From: Bacteroidales bacterium UBA4912
GTDB taxonomy: Bacteria; Bacteroidota; Bacteroidia; Bacteroidales; Dysgonomonadaceae
Length of the DNA: 20,648 nt
Assembly: GCA_002398875.1 (NCBI GenBank)
Contig: DHCC01000010.1
Coordinates: forward strand, 11,244-31,891
Direction of reading: 5' to 3'
A program made the translations under genes and the position numbers. The notes beneath the pieces were generated by a model that was not told the origin of the DNA, did no database searches, and was given only the letters and a program-made list of their open reading frames with translations. Shown one piece after another: positions 1-8,210 of this stretch. Numbering within the stretch: the stretch's first letter is position 1; each line of letters begins with the position of its first letter.

Positions 1-1830
1 TTTCATTTGTTTAACCTTACTGACAGTGCACAGGCTCAGTATGAAAGGTTTACAGGTGACGAAAAACTATTCCTTGATTCTTTTGTGAGGGGACTGAATG
101 ATTATGCCGAGGCTAATCCTGAAGAGATTGATGAGAAGTTTAGAAAAGTATTACCGGTAACGGCAATTGATGTTCTTGCTCATGGCAAGAGGGTGATAAA
201 TTTGGAGTTTCTTAGTGGTCGTGATATTGGGCAAAGTTTTAATGAGCTGAAGGAGTTAGAGAAAGAGATAACGCCGGGATCTAATTCTTATGCAATAGCA
301 CCTGCCAAATCGGAGTCGGGAAAGGCTATGCTGGTGGCTAATCCTCACTTGCCATGGAATGATTTATACATGTTCTTTGAAGCGCATCTGAATGCTCCGG
401 ATTTTGATGTTTACGGGGTTACACTGGTTGGCATGCCGGTTTTGAATATTGCTTTTAATAAAAATCTGGGATGGACACACACTGTGAACACGATTGACGC
501 GTCTGACAGGTATGTGCTGACACTTGAGGGTGATGGCTATATCCTTGATGGTGAAGTCAGATCATTTGACGAAAAAAGTGTGGTTATTAAGGTTTTGCAG
601 GACGATAGCAGCATTGTGGATAAAGAGATAAAATTGAAGTACTCTCAGCACGGACCGATTATTTTTGAGCATGGCGATAAAGCTTATGCATTAAGGATTG
701 CAGGACTGGATAATGATTCTTATTTTTATCAGTATCACAAGATGGGAAAATCTGATAACTTTGATGAGTTTGAGGACGCTCTTAAGATGATGCAGATTCC
801 TATGTTTAATGTGGTTTATGCCGACAAGGCCGGTAATATAATGTATCTGTTTAACGGCAATGTACCTGAAAGGTCGGAGGGCGACTGGAAGTTCTGGAAC
901 GATAAGGTTGATGGCACACGTTCGGACTTGATCTGGCACAGTTATCACGATTATGGCGATCTGCCTAAGCTGTTTAACCCTGAAACGGGTTTTGTACAGA
1001 ATGCTAATGATGCGCCGTGGACTGCAACTTATCCTCTTATGCTTAACAGTGAGGATTATCCTGCATACATGTCACCAGAGCCTGAGGAACTGCCCGCTTC
1101 TTTCAGAGCACAAAGGGCTATAAACCTAATTAAGGATGATGATTCGATAAGTTTTGAGGAGTTGGTGGATTATAAGCTTGACACGGGAATGGAGGTGGCA
1201 GAACGCCTTCTGGATGATCTGCTGGCTGCTGTAGAACAGTATCCTGATCCGGTAGCAGTGGAGGCTGCTGCAGTTTTACGAAATTGGGACGGTGAAACAA
1301 ATACCGACAGTAAAGGAGCTGTTCTTTTTGCCAGATGGATTGATAAGCTTGGGAATGACATGTATGCCGTTCCCTGGAGTATCGAGAATCCAGTTACAAC
1401 GCCCGATGGATTGAAAGACCCTGAGAAGGCTGTTGCAATTCTGGTGGAAGCTGCCGATGAGATTGATATTGCGTATGGTTCAATGGATGTGGCCTGGGGA
1501 AATGTAAATCGTTTCAGAGTGGGTAAGATTGAATTCCCGGGCAATGGCGGAAATCATGATTATGGAGTTTTCAGAACTATGTATTTTAAGGCTCCAAAAG
1601 AGAGAAACATAAATTATGCTTTTCATGGAGACACTTACGTGGCGGTAGTTGAGTTTGGTGACAACGTAAGAGCAAAAGTTTTACTTAGTTATGGTAATTC
1701 AACACAAACGGGTAACAGGTTTATGGGTGATCAGCTTGAGATGCTCTCTGAGAATCAGTTGCGTGATGCATTTTTATCCAAAGAGGTTGTTCTAAACAAT
1801 CTCGCTTTCAAGGAAGAATTAAAACACTAA
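1..1830 (+). CDS. Penicillin acylase family N-terminal-nucleophile hydrolase, 5' end outside window
   Basis: The reading frame is open from base 1, so the true start lies upstream; 609 residues are visible. Numbering from base 1, the autoprocessing site is GSNSYAIAP with the presumed nucleophile Ser94, which becomes the first residue of the beta chain. NPHL follows, with His116 at beta position 23, the place of the conserved histidine in cephalosporin and acyl-homoserine-lactone acylases. WGNVNRF (Asn501) is a likely oxyanion-hole asparagine. The C-terminus (GDQLEMLSENQL) is typical of the family. About 93 residues of the alpha chain/spacer remain; the signal peptide and the rest of the alpha chain, perhaps 150-200 residues by family length, are missing. 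Members hydrolyse amide bonds of acylated amines, usually in the periplasm. The substrate (beta-lactam side chain, AHL, N-acyl amino acid or other) cannot be read from the sequence. Confidence 0.93.
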   Translation, partial: FHLFNLTDSAQAQYERFTGDEKLFLDSFVRGLNDYAEANPEEIDEKFRKVLPVTAIDVLAHGKRVINLEFLSGRDIGQSFNELKELEKEITPGSNSYAIAPAKSESGKAMLVANPHLPWNDLYMFFEAHLNAPDFDVYGVTLVGMPVLNIAFNKNLGWTHTVNTIDASDRYVLTLEGDGYILDGEVRSFDEKSVVIKVLQDDSSIVDKEIKLKYSQHGPIIFEHGDKAYALRIAGLDNDSYFYQYHKMGKSDNFDEFEDALKMMQIPMFNVVYADKAGNIMYLFNGNVPERSEGDWKFWNDKVDGTRSDLIWHSYHDYGDLPKLFNPETGFVQNANDAPWTATYPLMLNSEDYPAYMSPEPEELPASFRAQRAINLIKDDDSISFEELVDYKLDTGMEVAERLLDDLLAAVEQYPDPVAVEAAAVLRNWDGETNTDSKGAVLFARWIDKLGNDMYAVPWSIENPVTTPDGLKDPEKAVAILVEAADEIDIAYGSMDVAWGNVNRFRVGKIEFPGNGGNHDYGVFRTMYFKAPKERNINYAFHGDTYVAVVEFGDNVRAKVLLSYGNSTQTGNRFMGDQLEMLSENQLRDAFLSKEVVLNNLAFKEELKH

Positions 1831-1845
1831 AGGTGTTGGTTTTTT
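1823..1845 (+). terminator. Weak hairpin plus T-tract after the acylase gene
   Basis: AACAC (1823-1827) and GTGTT (1833-1837) can pair around a five-base loop that contains the stop codon, followed two bases later by six T residues (1840-1845). The layout is that of an intrinsic terminator, but the five-pair stem is short and mostly AT, so it may be weak or accidental. Confidence 0.35.
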
Positions 1846-1877
1846 GTATGAAATAAAACGAATTAACGCTAATTTTG
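1843..1877 (+). promoter_or_regulatory. Candidate Bacteroidota promoter for the alpha/beta-hydrolase gene
   Basis: TAATTTTG at 1870-1877 is a perfect match to the Bacteroidota -7 consensus TAnnTTTG. A TTTG lies upstream at 1843-1846, but the 23-base spacer is longer than the usual 19-21. Transcription would start near 1884, leaving a leader of about 110 bases that is almost entirely A and T. The -7 match is good and the -33 placement is doubtful. Confidence 0.3.
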
Positions 1878-1995
1878 TTACAAATTTCATATCGGTGATT
1901 TATCAAAGTACTTAATCAATAATAAGATTAAACGATAATAAAATAAAACTTAATTAGATAATTCGAAATTAATTAAATAATCAAATATAAATCCA

Positions 1996-2904
1996 ATGAA
2001 ACAATTAACTCTAATATCATTACTGTTCTGCATTTATACAACTTCTTTGATTTCGAAGGAAACTGTGTTTCCTTTAAAAGATCAACTTAAAACCGATAAA
2101 CTTATAATAGATCAATCCCAAACTGATCAACTTTCCTTTACAGATTATCCGTTAAACACCGTTGCTGATACTCCTGCAATAAATGAGGAAACAGACAGAG
2201 GAATGAATGCCCCTTCTCTGCGCGTTTATCTTCCTTCACCGGAAAAGGCAACCGGCAGAATGGTGATTGTATTACCCGGGGGGGGCTACAGTGGTTTGGC
2301 AGTTTTTCATGAGGGATATGACTGGGCTGCCTACTTTTTGAATAAGGGGATTGCTATTGGTGTACTGAAATACAGGATGCCTCAGGGTGATCACAAAACA
2401 CCTTTTGCGGATGTGAAGGCTACTTTTGATTTGGTAAAGCTGAATGCTGCTGAATGGAAAATAAATCCTGAAGATATTGGTATTATGGGATCTTCTGCAG
2501 GGGGACATCTTGCATCAACTTTTACCACTCATGCTGATGTTGAAGATAAACCTGCATTCCAAATTTTGCTGTATCCGGTTATCACGATGGATGAGTCATT
2601 TACTCATTACGGCTCAAGAAAGAATCTTCTGGGAGAAAACCCATCTCAGGAGCTGGTTGACAGATTTTCTAACGAAAAAAGGGTGGATGAATTTACACCT
2701 CCTGCATTTATAATATTTGCTGCAGATGACAATGTGGTGCCACCCTTAAATGGCTTAAAATTTACAGATGCTTTGATTGACAATAATGTACCTGTGACAT
2801 TTATGCTGTATCCTACCGGCGGTCACGGATTTGGCAATCGTAACTCATTCCTTTACTATGAGCAGTTTATGAAAGAGTTAGATAAATGGTTGGAGGAATT
2901 ATAA
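1996..2904 (+). CDS. Secreted alpha/beta-hydrolase (carbohydrate-esterase-like)
   Basis: A 302-residue protein with a likely signal peptide: Lys3, then a hydrophobic stretch over residues 4-18, so export to the periplasm is probable. The fold markers are in order: the oxyanion-hole loop LPGGGY at 93-98, the nucleophile elbow GSSAGG with Ser167, an acid Asp244 or Asp245 in FAADDNVVP, and His277 in GGHGFG. This is the arrangement of acetylxylan-esterase-like and related lipase/esterase proteins common in Bacteroidota, often linked to removal of acetyl or feruloyl groups from plant polysaccharides. No glycan-use genes (SusC/D, xylanases) are nearby, so the substrate is unknown. The start is chosen for the signal peptide directly after it. 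The first 60 mature residues are polar and carry no motif I recognise. Confidence 0.9.
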   Translation: MKQLTLISLLFCIYTTSLISKETVFPLKDQLKTDKLIIDQSQTDQLSFTDYPLNTVADTPAINEETDRGMNAPSLRVYLPSPEKATGRMVIVLPGGGYSGLAVFHEGYDWAAYFLNKGIAIGVLKYRMPQGDHKTPFADVKATFDLVKLNAAEWKINPEDIGIMGSSAGGHLASTFTTHADVEDKPAFQILLYPVITMDESFTHYGSRKNLLGENPSQELVDRFSNEKRVDEFTPPAFIIFAADDNVVPPLNGLKFTDALIDNNVPVTFMLYPTGGHGFGNRNSFLYYEQFMKELDKWLEEL

Positions 2905-2918
2905 GTAATTAGGCTAAG

Positions 2919-2993
2919 TGAACCGTACTGGAGTCGAACCAGTGACTTCTACCCTGTCAAGGTAGCGCTCTAAACCAACTGAGCTAACGGTTC
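2919..2993 (-). tRNA. tRNA-Val (anticodon GAC)
   Basis: The minus strand folds as a full cloverleaf of 75 bases: acceptor arms GAACCGT and ACGGTTC pair perfectly; D arm GCTC/GAGC; anticodon stem CTACC/GGTAG around loop TTGACAG, giving anticodon GAC, which reads valine codon GUC; five-base variable loop; T arm ACTGG/CCAGT with loop TTCGACT. Discriminator A is followed by CTT, so CCA is not encoded and must be added after transcription. The gene stands alone, with no neighbouring tRNA or rRNA. Confidence 0.96.
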
Positions 2994-3000
2994 AGGAATG

Positions 3001-3008
3001 CAAATTTA
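3001..3008 (-). promoter_or_regulatory. Possible -7 box for the tRNA-Val gene
   Basis: On the minus strand TAAATTTG matches TAnnTTTG exactly and ends seven bases before the mature tRNA 5' end. No TTTG is found 19-21 bases upstream. In AT-rich DNA such an eight-base match can arise by chance. Confidence 0.2.
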
Positions 3009-3079
3009 ATTAAAAATCTGCAAACCGCTGTCTGTTTAAAAGATTTATATCAGTAATTGATAAATGTGTAATTATATGA

Positions 3080-4453
3080 TTACAAAGTGGGTTCCCAACC
3101 TGCTTCATATTCGCGGCTCCATAGTTTCATAGCATCGCGATCATACATTTTACCGGTTACTTCATCAATATCAAATCCTTTTCCTATTCTGTAAGCAATA
3201 TTTGAATAATGCACCATTGCCATACTAACGCTTGCATCGTCAATTGGAGCAGTAAGCTTCTCCTTGCCTCTGATTGCTTCAAAGAAGTTTATAACGTGCC
3301 CTGTGGTCATGTCGCCACCTCCGCCTAATGCTGTTCCGGCTTCATTGGAAGTTGATCTGTTGTCTTTTAATTCTTTCCCTACTCTATCGTATAAAACAGA
3401 TTTATTGCGATCCATAAACACAGAACCTTCACTTCCGTAAATTATTGTTCCTCTGCCTCCTCCATAAGTATCATAACCACTACGACTTTTACCGTCCCAC
3501 TTAATTATTTTATCTCCTGTGAAATGGAAGGTTGCATCCATTGTATCGTACATTTCCCATCCATCGTTAACAAAATGACGTTTTGCGGCTTCAACATCTA
3601 TACGAGTAGGGAAGTTAACACCTAGCGCCCATCTGGCAATATCAAGCTCGTGAGTGGCATTGTTACCCATTTCAGCTGTTCCATAATCCCAGCCATACCA
3701 GTGCCAGTTGTAGTCCCATGTTTCTGAAGTATAATCACGACGTGGTGCTGGACCCTGGAATAATTCCCAGTCAAGACCTGCAGGAACCGCTGCCTTTTTT
3801 TGCAATGGTACCTCACCCCTTGTGTTGGTATAAAATGCAACCCCTTTGTAAGGTGTTCCAATAATTCCATTATGAATTTCTTTGATCATTTCGATCGTAT
3901 GAAGTGAAGAACGCTGCTGGTTACCCATCTGCACAACTTTGTTGTACTTCTTTGCTGCAGCTACGAGCAATTCGTTTTCGAACATGTTGTGACTGCATGG
4001 TTTTTCAACATACACATGTTTACCGGCTTTCATAGCCATTACAGAACCTGGTGTATGCCAATGGTCGGGAGTAGCATTTATTAGAACATCTACATTCTTA
4101 TCTTCGAGCACTTTCCTAATATCTTTTTCAAGTTTAGGATTATAATTCAGATGCTCTGAAAATCTTTTCATTGCCCTTTCCATCTGTTTTTCATGTACAT
4201 CGCATAGATAAGCAAGCTCAACATTAGCGCTTTTCATGGCAATTGGTTCAATAAAAGCACCCAGTCTTCTTCCGAGTCCTGCAATAGACACACGTATTCT
4301 GTCGTTGGCGCCAATTATCCGGTTATAACTCTTTGCTGAAGTACTTGTTGTAGAAGTACCCTTCGCTGAAGCACTCATTGCGGGTGCTCCAACTGCTATT
4401 CCTGCAGCTCCTACTCCCATCTTCTTTATAAAATCTCTTCTGTTTACACTCAT
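3080..4453 (-). CDS. Tat-exported Gfo/Idh/MocA family oxidoreductase
   Basis: A 457-residue protein. The N-terminus has a twin-arginine signal: NRRDFIKK at 4-11, then a hydrophobic stretch rich in Gly and Ala to about residue 30, ending near ASA. This implies export after folding with its bound NAD(P). The Rossmann segment is RVSIAGLGRRLGAF (54-67). NATPDHWHTP (126-135) and the family hallmark EKP (150-152) follow. GNNATHELDIARWALG (263-278) is the usual substrate-side helix, with His268 and Asp271. Exported members act on sugars or inositols; some are NAD-dependent glycosidases of family GH109, but I cannot assign GH109 from motifs. It lies downstream of ugd on the same strand with an 84-base gap and its own promoter-like box. 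The third glycine of the nucleotide loop is displaced by one residue. Confidence 0.92.
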   Translation of the reverse strand: MSVNRRDFIKKMGVGAAGIAVGAPAMSASAKGTSTTSTSAKSYNRIIGANDRIRVSIAGLGRRLGAFIEPIAMKSANVELAYLCDVHEKQMERAMKRFSEHLNYNPKLEKDIRKVLEDKNVDVLINATPDHWHTPGSVMAMKAGKHVYVEKPCSHNMFENELLVAAAKKYNKVVQMGNQQRSSLHTIEMIKEIHNGIIGTPYKGVAFYTNTRGEVPLQKKAAVPAGLDWELFQGPAPRRDYTSETWDYNWHWYGWDYGTAEMGNNATHELDIARWALGVNFPTRIDVEAAKRHFVNDGWEMYDTMDATFHFTGDKIIKWDGKSRSGYDTYGGGRGTIIYGSEGSVFMDRNKSVLYDRVGKELKDNRSTSNEAGTALGGGGDMTTGHVINFFEAIRGKEKLTAPIDDASVSMAMVHYSNIAYRIGKGFDIDEVTGKMYDRDAMKLWSREYEAGWEPTL

Positions 4454-4495
4454 CGTATTTTGAATTTAGTCAATAAATATATTGTAATTAATTTT

Positions 4496-4527
4496 CAAAT
4501 ATAATAATTAATCATGGATAAATAAAA
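4496..4527 (-). promoter_or_regulatory. Candidate promoter for the Gfo/Idh/MocA gene
   Basis: On the minus strand TATATTTG (4503 down to 4496) matches the Bacteroidota -7 consensus exactly. Twenty bases upstream sits TTTT, one mismatch from TTTG. Predicted transcription start is near 4489, giving a leader of roughly 35 bases. The site lies just after the ugd stop codon and suggests separate transcription. Confidence 0.38.
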
Positions 4528-4537
4528 TGCTTTTTTA

Positions 4538-5857
4538 TCACTTTTGTCCTATACCACTGTATTCAAAGCCGTAAGATGACAAATCTTCTTTATTGTATAT
4601 ATTTCTGCCATCTATAACCAGGTGTTCATTCATAATTTTCTTTAGAATCGACCAGTTAGGGAGACGGAACTCTTTCCACTCAGTTGGAACTATCAGTGCA
4701 TCTGCTTCATTGGCTGCATCATAAATATCTGACGCATAATATATCCTGTCACCCAGATACTTACGTGCCTCCTGCATAGCTGCGGGATCATAAGCGCGGA
4801 CTTTAACACCTGCATCCAAAAGGCTTTCGATTAATGTAAGTGACGGAGCATCGCGCATGTCATCTGTTTCAGGTTTAAAAGATAAGCCCCATACTGCAAC
4901 TGTTTTACCTTTTATATCTCCATTGAAATAGCGGTTGAACTTATGGAAAAGTATTGTTTTTTGTCTGTTGTTTACCTCCTCAACAGCTTTAATGACAGTC
5001 ATCTCATATCCTACATCCTCGCCCACCTTCATGATAGCCCGGATATCTTTAGGGAAGCAACTTCCGCCGTATCCGCAGCCGGGATAAAGGAAGCTTCTGC
5101 CTATGCGTGAGTCGCTGCCCATGCCACGGCGTACCATATTAACATCTGCCCCTACAATCTCACACAGATTGGCTATATCGTTCATAAAGCTTATGCGTGT
5201 TGCCAGCATTGCATTTGAAGCATATTTTGTCATCTCTGATGATAGGATATCCATAAAAATTACGCGAAAGTTGTTTAGCAGAAACGGACGATATAATTTT
5301 GACATTAAATCCTCGGCAGTTTTACTTTCTACACCTACAACCACACGGTCGGGACTCATAAAATCATTTATAGCAGCTCCCTCTTTAAGAAACTCAGGGT
5401 TTGATGCTACATCAAACTCTAAATCACTCATACCCCGTTCATTAAGACGTTCACGGATTATATTTCTGATTCGGTAGGATGTGCCAACCGGAACAGTACT
5501 CTTTGTAACAATCAGCAGCGGCTTGTTCATATTGTCGGCAATGGTGTCAGCAACAGTCATAACATACGAGAGGTCGGCATTACCTTCTTCATCTGAGGGG
5601 GTTCCCACGGCGATAAAGATAATATCCATTTCATTTAATACTGAAGGCAGATCAGTAGTAAAGTGTAGTCGCTCTGCATCATAATTACGTATTACAATAC
5701 TTTTTAAACCGGGCTCATAGATAGGTATAACTCCATTTTTTAAACCTTCGATTTTATCCTTATCGATATCAACACAAGTTACATCTACACCCATTTCAGC
5801 AAAACAGGCTCCAGAAACTAAACCTACATAACCAGTTCCGACAATTGCAATCCTCAT
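4538..5857 (-). CDS. ugd: UDP-glucose 6-dehydrogenase
   Basis: A 439-residue cytoplasmic enzyme that oxidises UDP-glucose to UDP-glucuronate with two NAD+, feeding synthesis of capsule, exopolysaccharide or lipid-linked sugars. The NAD loop GTGYVG is at 7-12. AVGTPSDEEG (83-92) and VTKSTVPVGT (117-126) are typical of the family. NPEFLKEG (153-160) carries the catalytic-region glutamates, Lys211 and Asn215 sit in the central helix, and YGGSCFPKD (263-271) contains the catalytic Cys267. GLSFKPETDDMRDAPS (324-339) opens the C-terminal UDP-binding domain. Length matches bacterial Ugd. No glycosyltransferase cluster adjoins it here. A MDP-mannuronate-type dehydrogenase is less likely, because the YGGSCFPKD context fits Ugd best. 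Confidence 0.95.
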   Translation of the reverse strand: MRIAIVGTGYVGLVSGACFAEMGVDVTCVDIDKDKIEGLKNGVIPIYEPGLKSIVIRNYDAERLHFTTDLPSVLNEMDIIFIAVGTPSDEEGNADLSYVMTVADTIADNMNKPLLIVTKSTVPVGTSYRIRNIIRERLNERGMSDLEFDVASNPEFLKEGAAINDFMSPDRVVVGVESKTAEDLMSKLYRPFLLNNFRVIFMDILSSEMTKYASNAMLATRISFMNDIANLCEIVGADVNMVRRGMGSDSRIGRSFLYPGCGYGGSCFPKDIRAIMKVGEDVGYEMTVIKAVEEVNNRQKTILFHKFNRYFNGDIKGKTVAVWGLSFKPETDDMRDAPSLTLIESLLDAGVKVRAYDPAAMQEARKYLGDRIYYASDIYDAANEADALIVPTEWKEFRLPNWSILKKIMNEHLVIDGRNIYNKEDLSSYGFEYSGIGQK

Positions 5858-5895
5858 ATTCTGTGTCTTAGAGTGTGTTTATTCCTTAAATAATC

Positions 5896-5935
5896 AGTAC
5901 TTTAGTAATTAGTAATAAAAAATTAGTAAATAGTT
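5896..5935. repeat. AT-rich tract with AGTA spaced in multiples of about seven
   Basis: AGTA occurs at 5896, 5904, 5911 and 5925, with AGTT at 5932, so the steps are 8, 7, 14 and 7 bases; several are part of TTAGTAA. The tract fills most of the 93-base gap between the ugd start and the permease stop. It may be a decayed heptanucleotide repeat or simply low-complexity DNA. Confidence 0.3.
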
Positions 5936-5950
5936 TCCAGACTTTAGCTT

Positions 5951-7195
5951 TTAGTCTTTGATTATTGATTGTGATATATTTAATTTCTTCCTGAGGTTGT
6001 TAACAGGATACAACACTGTCACTAATCCAATTATACTTACTACCGCAAATATAACTATAATATCAATAAATTTAACTATAACCGGATATGCATCGATTAT
6101 ATATGCACCTGGTATATCGCTGAGACGTATGAATCCGAAATGCTGCTGCAGAAGACATAATACAAGTCCTGTTGCTATTCCCGCAATGATTCCTGAAAAA
6201 GTAATAAGCCACCCTTCATTAAGAAAGATACGAGATATCAGATTATTGGAGGCTCCCATATTTCGCAGACTGTTGATATCTTCTCTCTTCTCAACAATAA
6301 GCATTGAAAGAGAACCGACTACGTTAAATACAGCAATCAGTAAAATAAATGCCAGTATGAGGAATGTAACCCATTTCTCTACCTGCAGCATCCTGTAGGA
6401 TTCGCGCTGTTGTTCATATCTGTCTTCTACAAGAAAATCTTCTCCGAGTATGTTTTTTATCTGTCTTTTGACTTTTTTCAAAGAGGCTCCAGGCGTAAGT
6501 TTGACTTCAAGAGAAGTGACTTCATTGGTATAATTAAGCAGCTCCCTAACCTTAGAAATGGGCATAATTGCCATATTTTCGTCATATTTAGGGGTATTCA
6601 GACTAAACACACCTCCAATCTGCACATAGCCTGTGGTGAAGGCTGCAGCCGGATTTGCCAGATTGACCCTTACATCTCTTTTTGGTGCGTATATCTCAAT
6701 TGGATTAATGAAACCCGGTCGAGCTCCTAATGATACAGCCAGACCAGCGCCTAGAGTTGTGTAATCAACAACATCTTCACGAAGCTTAAAAGTCCCGTCG
6801 ACCATCAGCTTTTCCATCTCTGTCATGTTATTGAATTCATCAGAAACGCCTTTCATTAGAACAGGAACCTGCTGACCATCAAAACTAAAGAGAGCATTCT
6901 CTTCGAGTGACTCTGATATCATTTGAATACCTTCCACCTGCAGTGCTTCTTCAAACAGCGGGTTATCGTAATCAAACACCTTACCCTCTCTGACAGTAAT
7001 TTTGAGATCCGGATCAAATGCACTGAACATACCCTCCACAATTCCACCGAAACCGTTGAATACGGATAAAACTACCACCATTGCCATAGTTGCAATAGCA
7101 ATACCGCAAACAGAAATTGCTGAAATCACATTTATTGCATTGTGTGACTTCTTTGAAAAGAGATAACGACGTGCTATGAAGAGAGATATATTCAA
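5951..7195 (-). CDS. LolC/LolE-like ABC transporter permease (FtsX domain)
   Basis: A 414-residue inner-membrane protein with the LolC/E layout: a short cytoplasmic N-terminus (ARRYLFSKK), membrane segment 1 at about 22-47, a periplasmic domain at about 50-270, then three segments at about 275-300, 326-350 and 375-397 forming the FtsX domain. EKREDINSLRNMGAS (302-316) is the conserved coupling-helix region after segment 2. LolCDE releases lipoproteins from the inner membrane to LolA. No ATPase (LolD) is adjacent, so it must pair with one encoded elsewhere if it works this way. It is the last gene of the aroQ-to-permease block, 11 bases after rbfA, and probably co-transcribed. MacB-like or other FtsX-family export roles cannot be excluded. 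Confidence 0.9.
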   Translation of the reverse strand: MNISLFIARRYLFSKKSHNAINVISAISVCGIAIATMAMVVVLSVFNGFGGIVEGMFSAFDPDLKITVREGKVFDYDNPLFEEALQVEGIQMISESLEENALFSFDGQQVPVLMKGVSDEFNNMTEMEKLMVDGTFKLREDVVDYTTLGAGLAVSLGARPGFINPIEIYAPKRDVRVNLANPAAAFTTGYVQIGGVFSLNTPKYDENMAIMPISKVRELLNYTNEVTSLEVKLTPGASLKKVKRQIKNILGEDFLVEDRYEQQRESYRMLQVEKWVTFLILAFILLIAVFNVVGSLSMLIVEKREDINSLRNMGASNNLISRIFLNEGWLITFSGIIAGIATGLVLCLLQQHFGFIRLSDIPGAYIIDAYPVIVKFIDIIVIFAVVSIIGLVTVLYPVNNLRKKLNISQSIIKD

Positions 7196-7206
7196 AGTAA
7201 GTATTT

Positions 7207-7545
7207 TCAGTCGTCTTTCAACAGTCTGTCAATGTTTTCGATATAATCAAGAGAATCATCTATATGAAAATTCAGTTCAGGAATAATCCTCAATTGATTT
7301 TTCAATCGTTTTCCTAAATCATAGCGAACAGATTTAACATTCTCATTTATATTTTTCACTATTTCCTCACCCTTTTCTGATGGGAAAACACTAAGATTTG
7401 CATGTGCAATACTCAAATCAGGAGTGACACGTACACTGGTAACCGAGATCAGAATGCCGGGCATCTTTTTGGTCTCCAATAGAAATAGTTCGCTCAATTC
7501 TTTTTGTATCAACCGGTTAATCTTTTGCTGTCTGTTCGAGTCCAT
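7207..7545 (-). CDS. rbfA: Ribosome-binding factor A
   Basis: A 112-residue protein of normal RbfA length. It has the N-terminal helix seen in the family (SNRQQKINRLIQKELSELF), then VTPDLSIAHANLSVFP in the central beta region, and LGKRLKNQLRIIPELNFHIDDSLDY matching the conserved RVxPxLxFxxDxS pattern near the end. RbfA is a KH-type protein that binds the 30S subunit during 16S 5'-end maturation and is needed for growth in the cold. It lies 4 bases after the O-methyltransferase stop and 11 bases before the permease, so it is almost certainly in the same transcript. A position beside a LolC/E-type permease is, to my recollection, usual in Bacteroidota rather than a sign of shared function. Confidence 0.94.
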   Translation of the reverse strand: MDSNRQQKINRLIQKELSELFLLETKKMPGILISVTSVRVTPDLSIAHANLSVFPSEKGEEIVKNINENVKSVRYDLGKRLKNQLRIIPELNFHIDDSLDYIENIDRLLKDD

Positions 7546-7549
7546 AATA

Positions 7550-8182
7550 TTATTTCTTTCTTATAAGCGTTAAACCGTCACGAACGGGTAATATCACCTT
7601 TTCTACACGATCATCGCTTTTCAAGTTATCATTAAATTCTAAAATTCCTTTAGTCTGCCAGTCGTTACTTTTTAGCTCTTCTACAACCTTACCATGCCAA
7701 AGGGTATTATCGGCAATAATGAACCCACCCTGCTTTGTTTTAGGAAGAATTTTCTCATAAAGCTGGAGGTAGTCCCGTTTATTGCCATCCATAAATATTA
7801 AATCGAATGTACTATCATCATATTGAAGTACAACATCATTAGCATCACCGATTATAAGTTTAATTTTATCGCTGTAGGAGGAGCGACTAAAATTGTCGCG
7901 TATTATATCCTCCATTTCATCATCAATTTCTATTGTATCGAGAGAGGCATTTCCCCCAAGTCCCTCCGCAATACAAAGTGCTGAATAACCCGTGTATGTA
8001 CCGATTTCAAGCACCCTGGACGGACGAATCATCTGTACAAACATTTTCAGCAGACGCCCTTGTAAGTGACCCGACGACATCCCTCCGTGAAGCAACTTTA
8101 CTTGAGCATCCCTATACATCTGCTTTAACAGGTCAGGTTCCGAGTCAATATGTTCAACTATATATTCTTCAATTGAATCCAT
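7550..8182 (-). CDS. Class I SAM-dependent O-methyltransferase (COMT/CCoAMT-like)
   Basis: A 210-residue protein. SAM-binding motif I is VLEIGTYTGYSA (57-68), the acidic residue after strand 2 is in IEIDD, and FMDGNK (130-135) with ADNTLW (157-162) supplies Asp132, Asp158 and Asn159, the usual divalent-metal ligands in the caffeoyl-CoA/catechol O-methyltransferase family. The C-terminal strand RDGLTLIRKK is also typical. Bacterial members include the tRNA methyltransferase TrmR and small-molecule enzymes; the sequence does not decide between them. The position between pyk and rbfA, 4 bases from rbfA, could favour a translation-related target, but this is weak inference. A 208-base AT-rich gap with phased repeats separates it from pyk. 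Confidence 0.9.
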   Translation of the reverse strand: MDSIEEYIVEHIDSEPDLLKQMYRDAQVKLLHGGMSSGHLQGRLLKMFVQMIRPSRVLEIGTYTGYSALCIAEGLGGNASLDTIEIDDEMEDIIRDNFSRSSYSDKIKLIIGDANDVVLQYDDSTFDLIFMDGNKRDYLQLYEKILPKTKQGGFIIADNTLWHGKVVEELKSNDWQTKGILEFNDNLKSDDRVEKVILPVRDGLTLIRKK

Positions 8183-8210
8183 TTACCTGGAGAAAATTGT
8201 TTTAGGTTTT

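Noticed and set aside
2919..2993. tRNA-Asp instead of tRNA-Val
   Set aside because: The loop TTGACAG places GAC at positions 34-36. tRNA-Asp would need GTC.
4517..4539. Terminator hairpin after ugd
   Set aside because: The inverted repeat is nearly all A and T, needs a bulge and has no T run after it on the minus strand.
5920..5955. Terminator after the LolC/E-like permease
   Set aside because: AGACT/AGTCT gives only a five-pair stem and the nearest T run lies well beyond it, so support is too weak.
5951..7545. Complete LolCDE transport operon
   Set aside because: Only one permease is present and no ATPase gene adjoins it; rbfA is upstream and ugd lies downstream.
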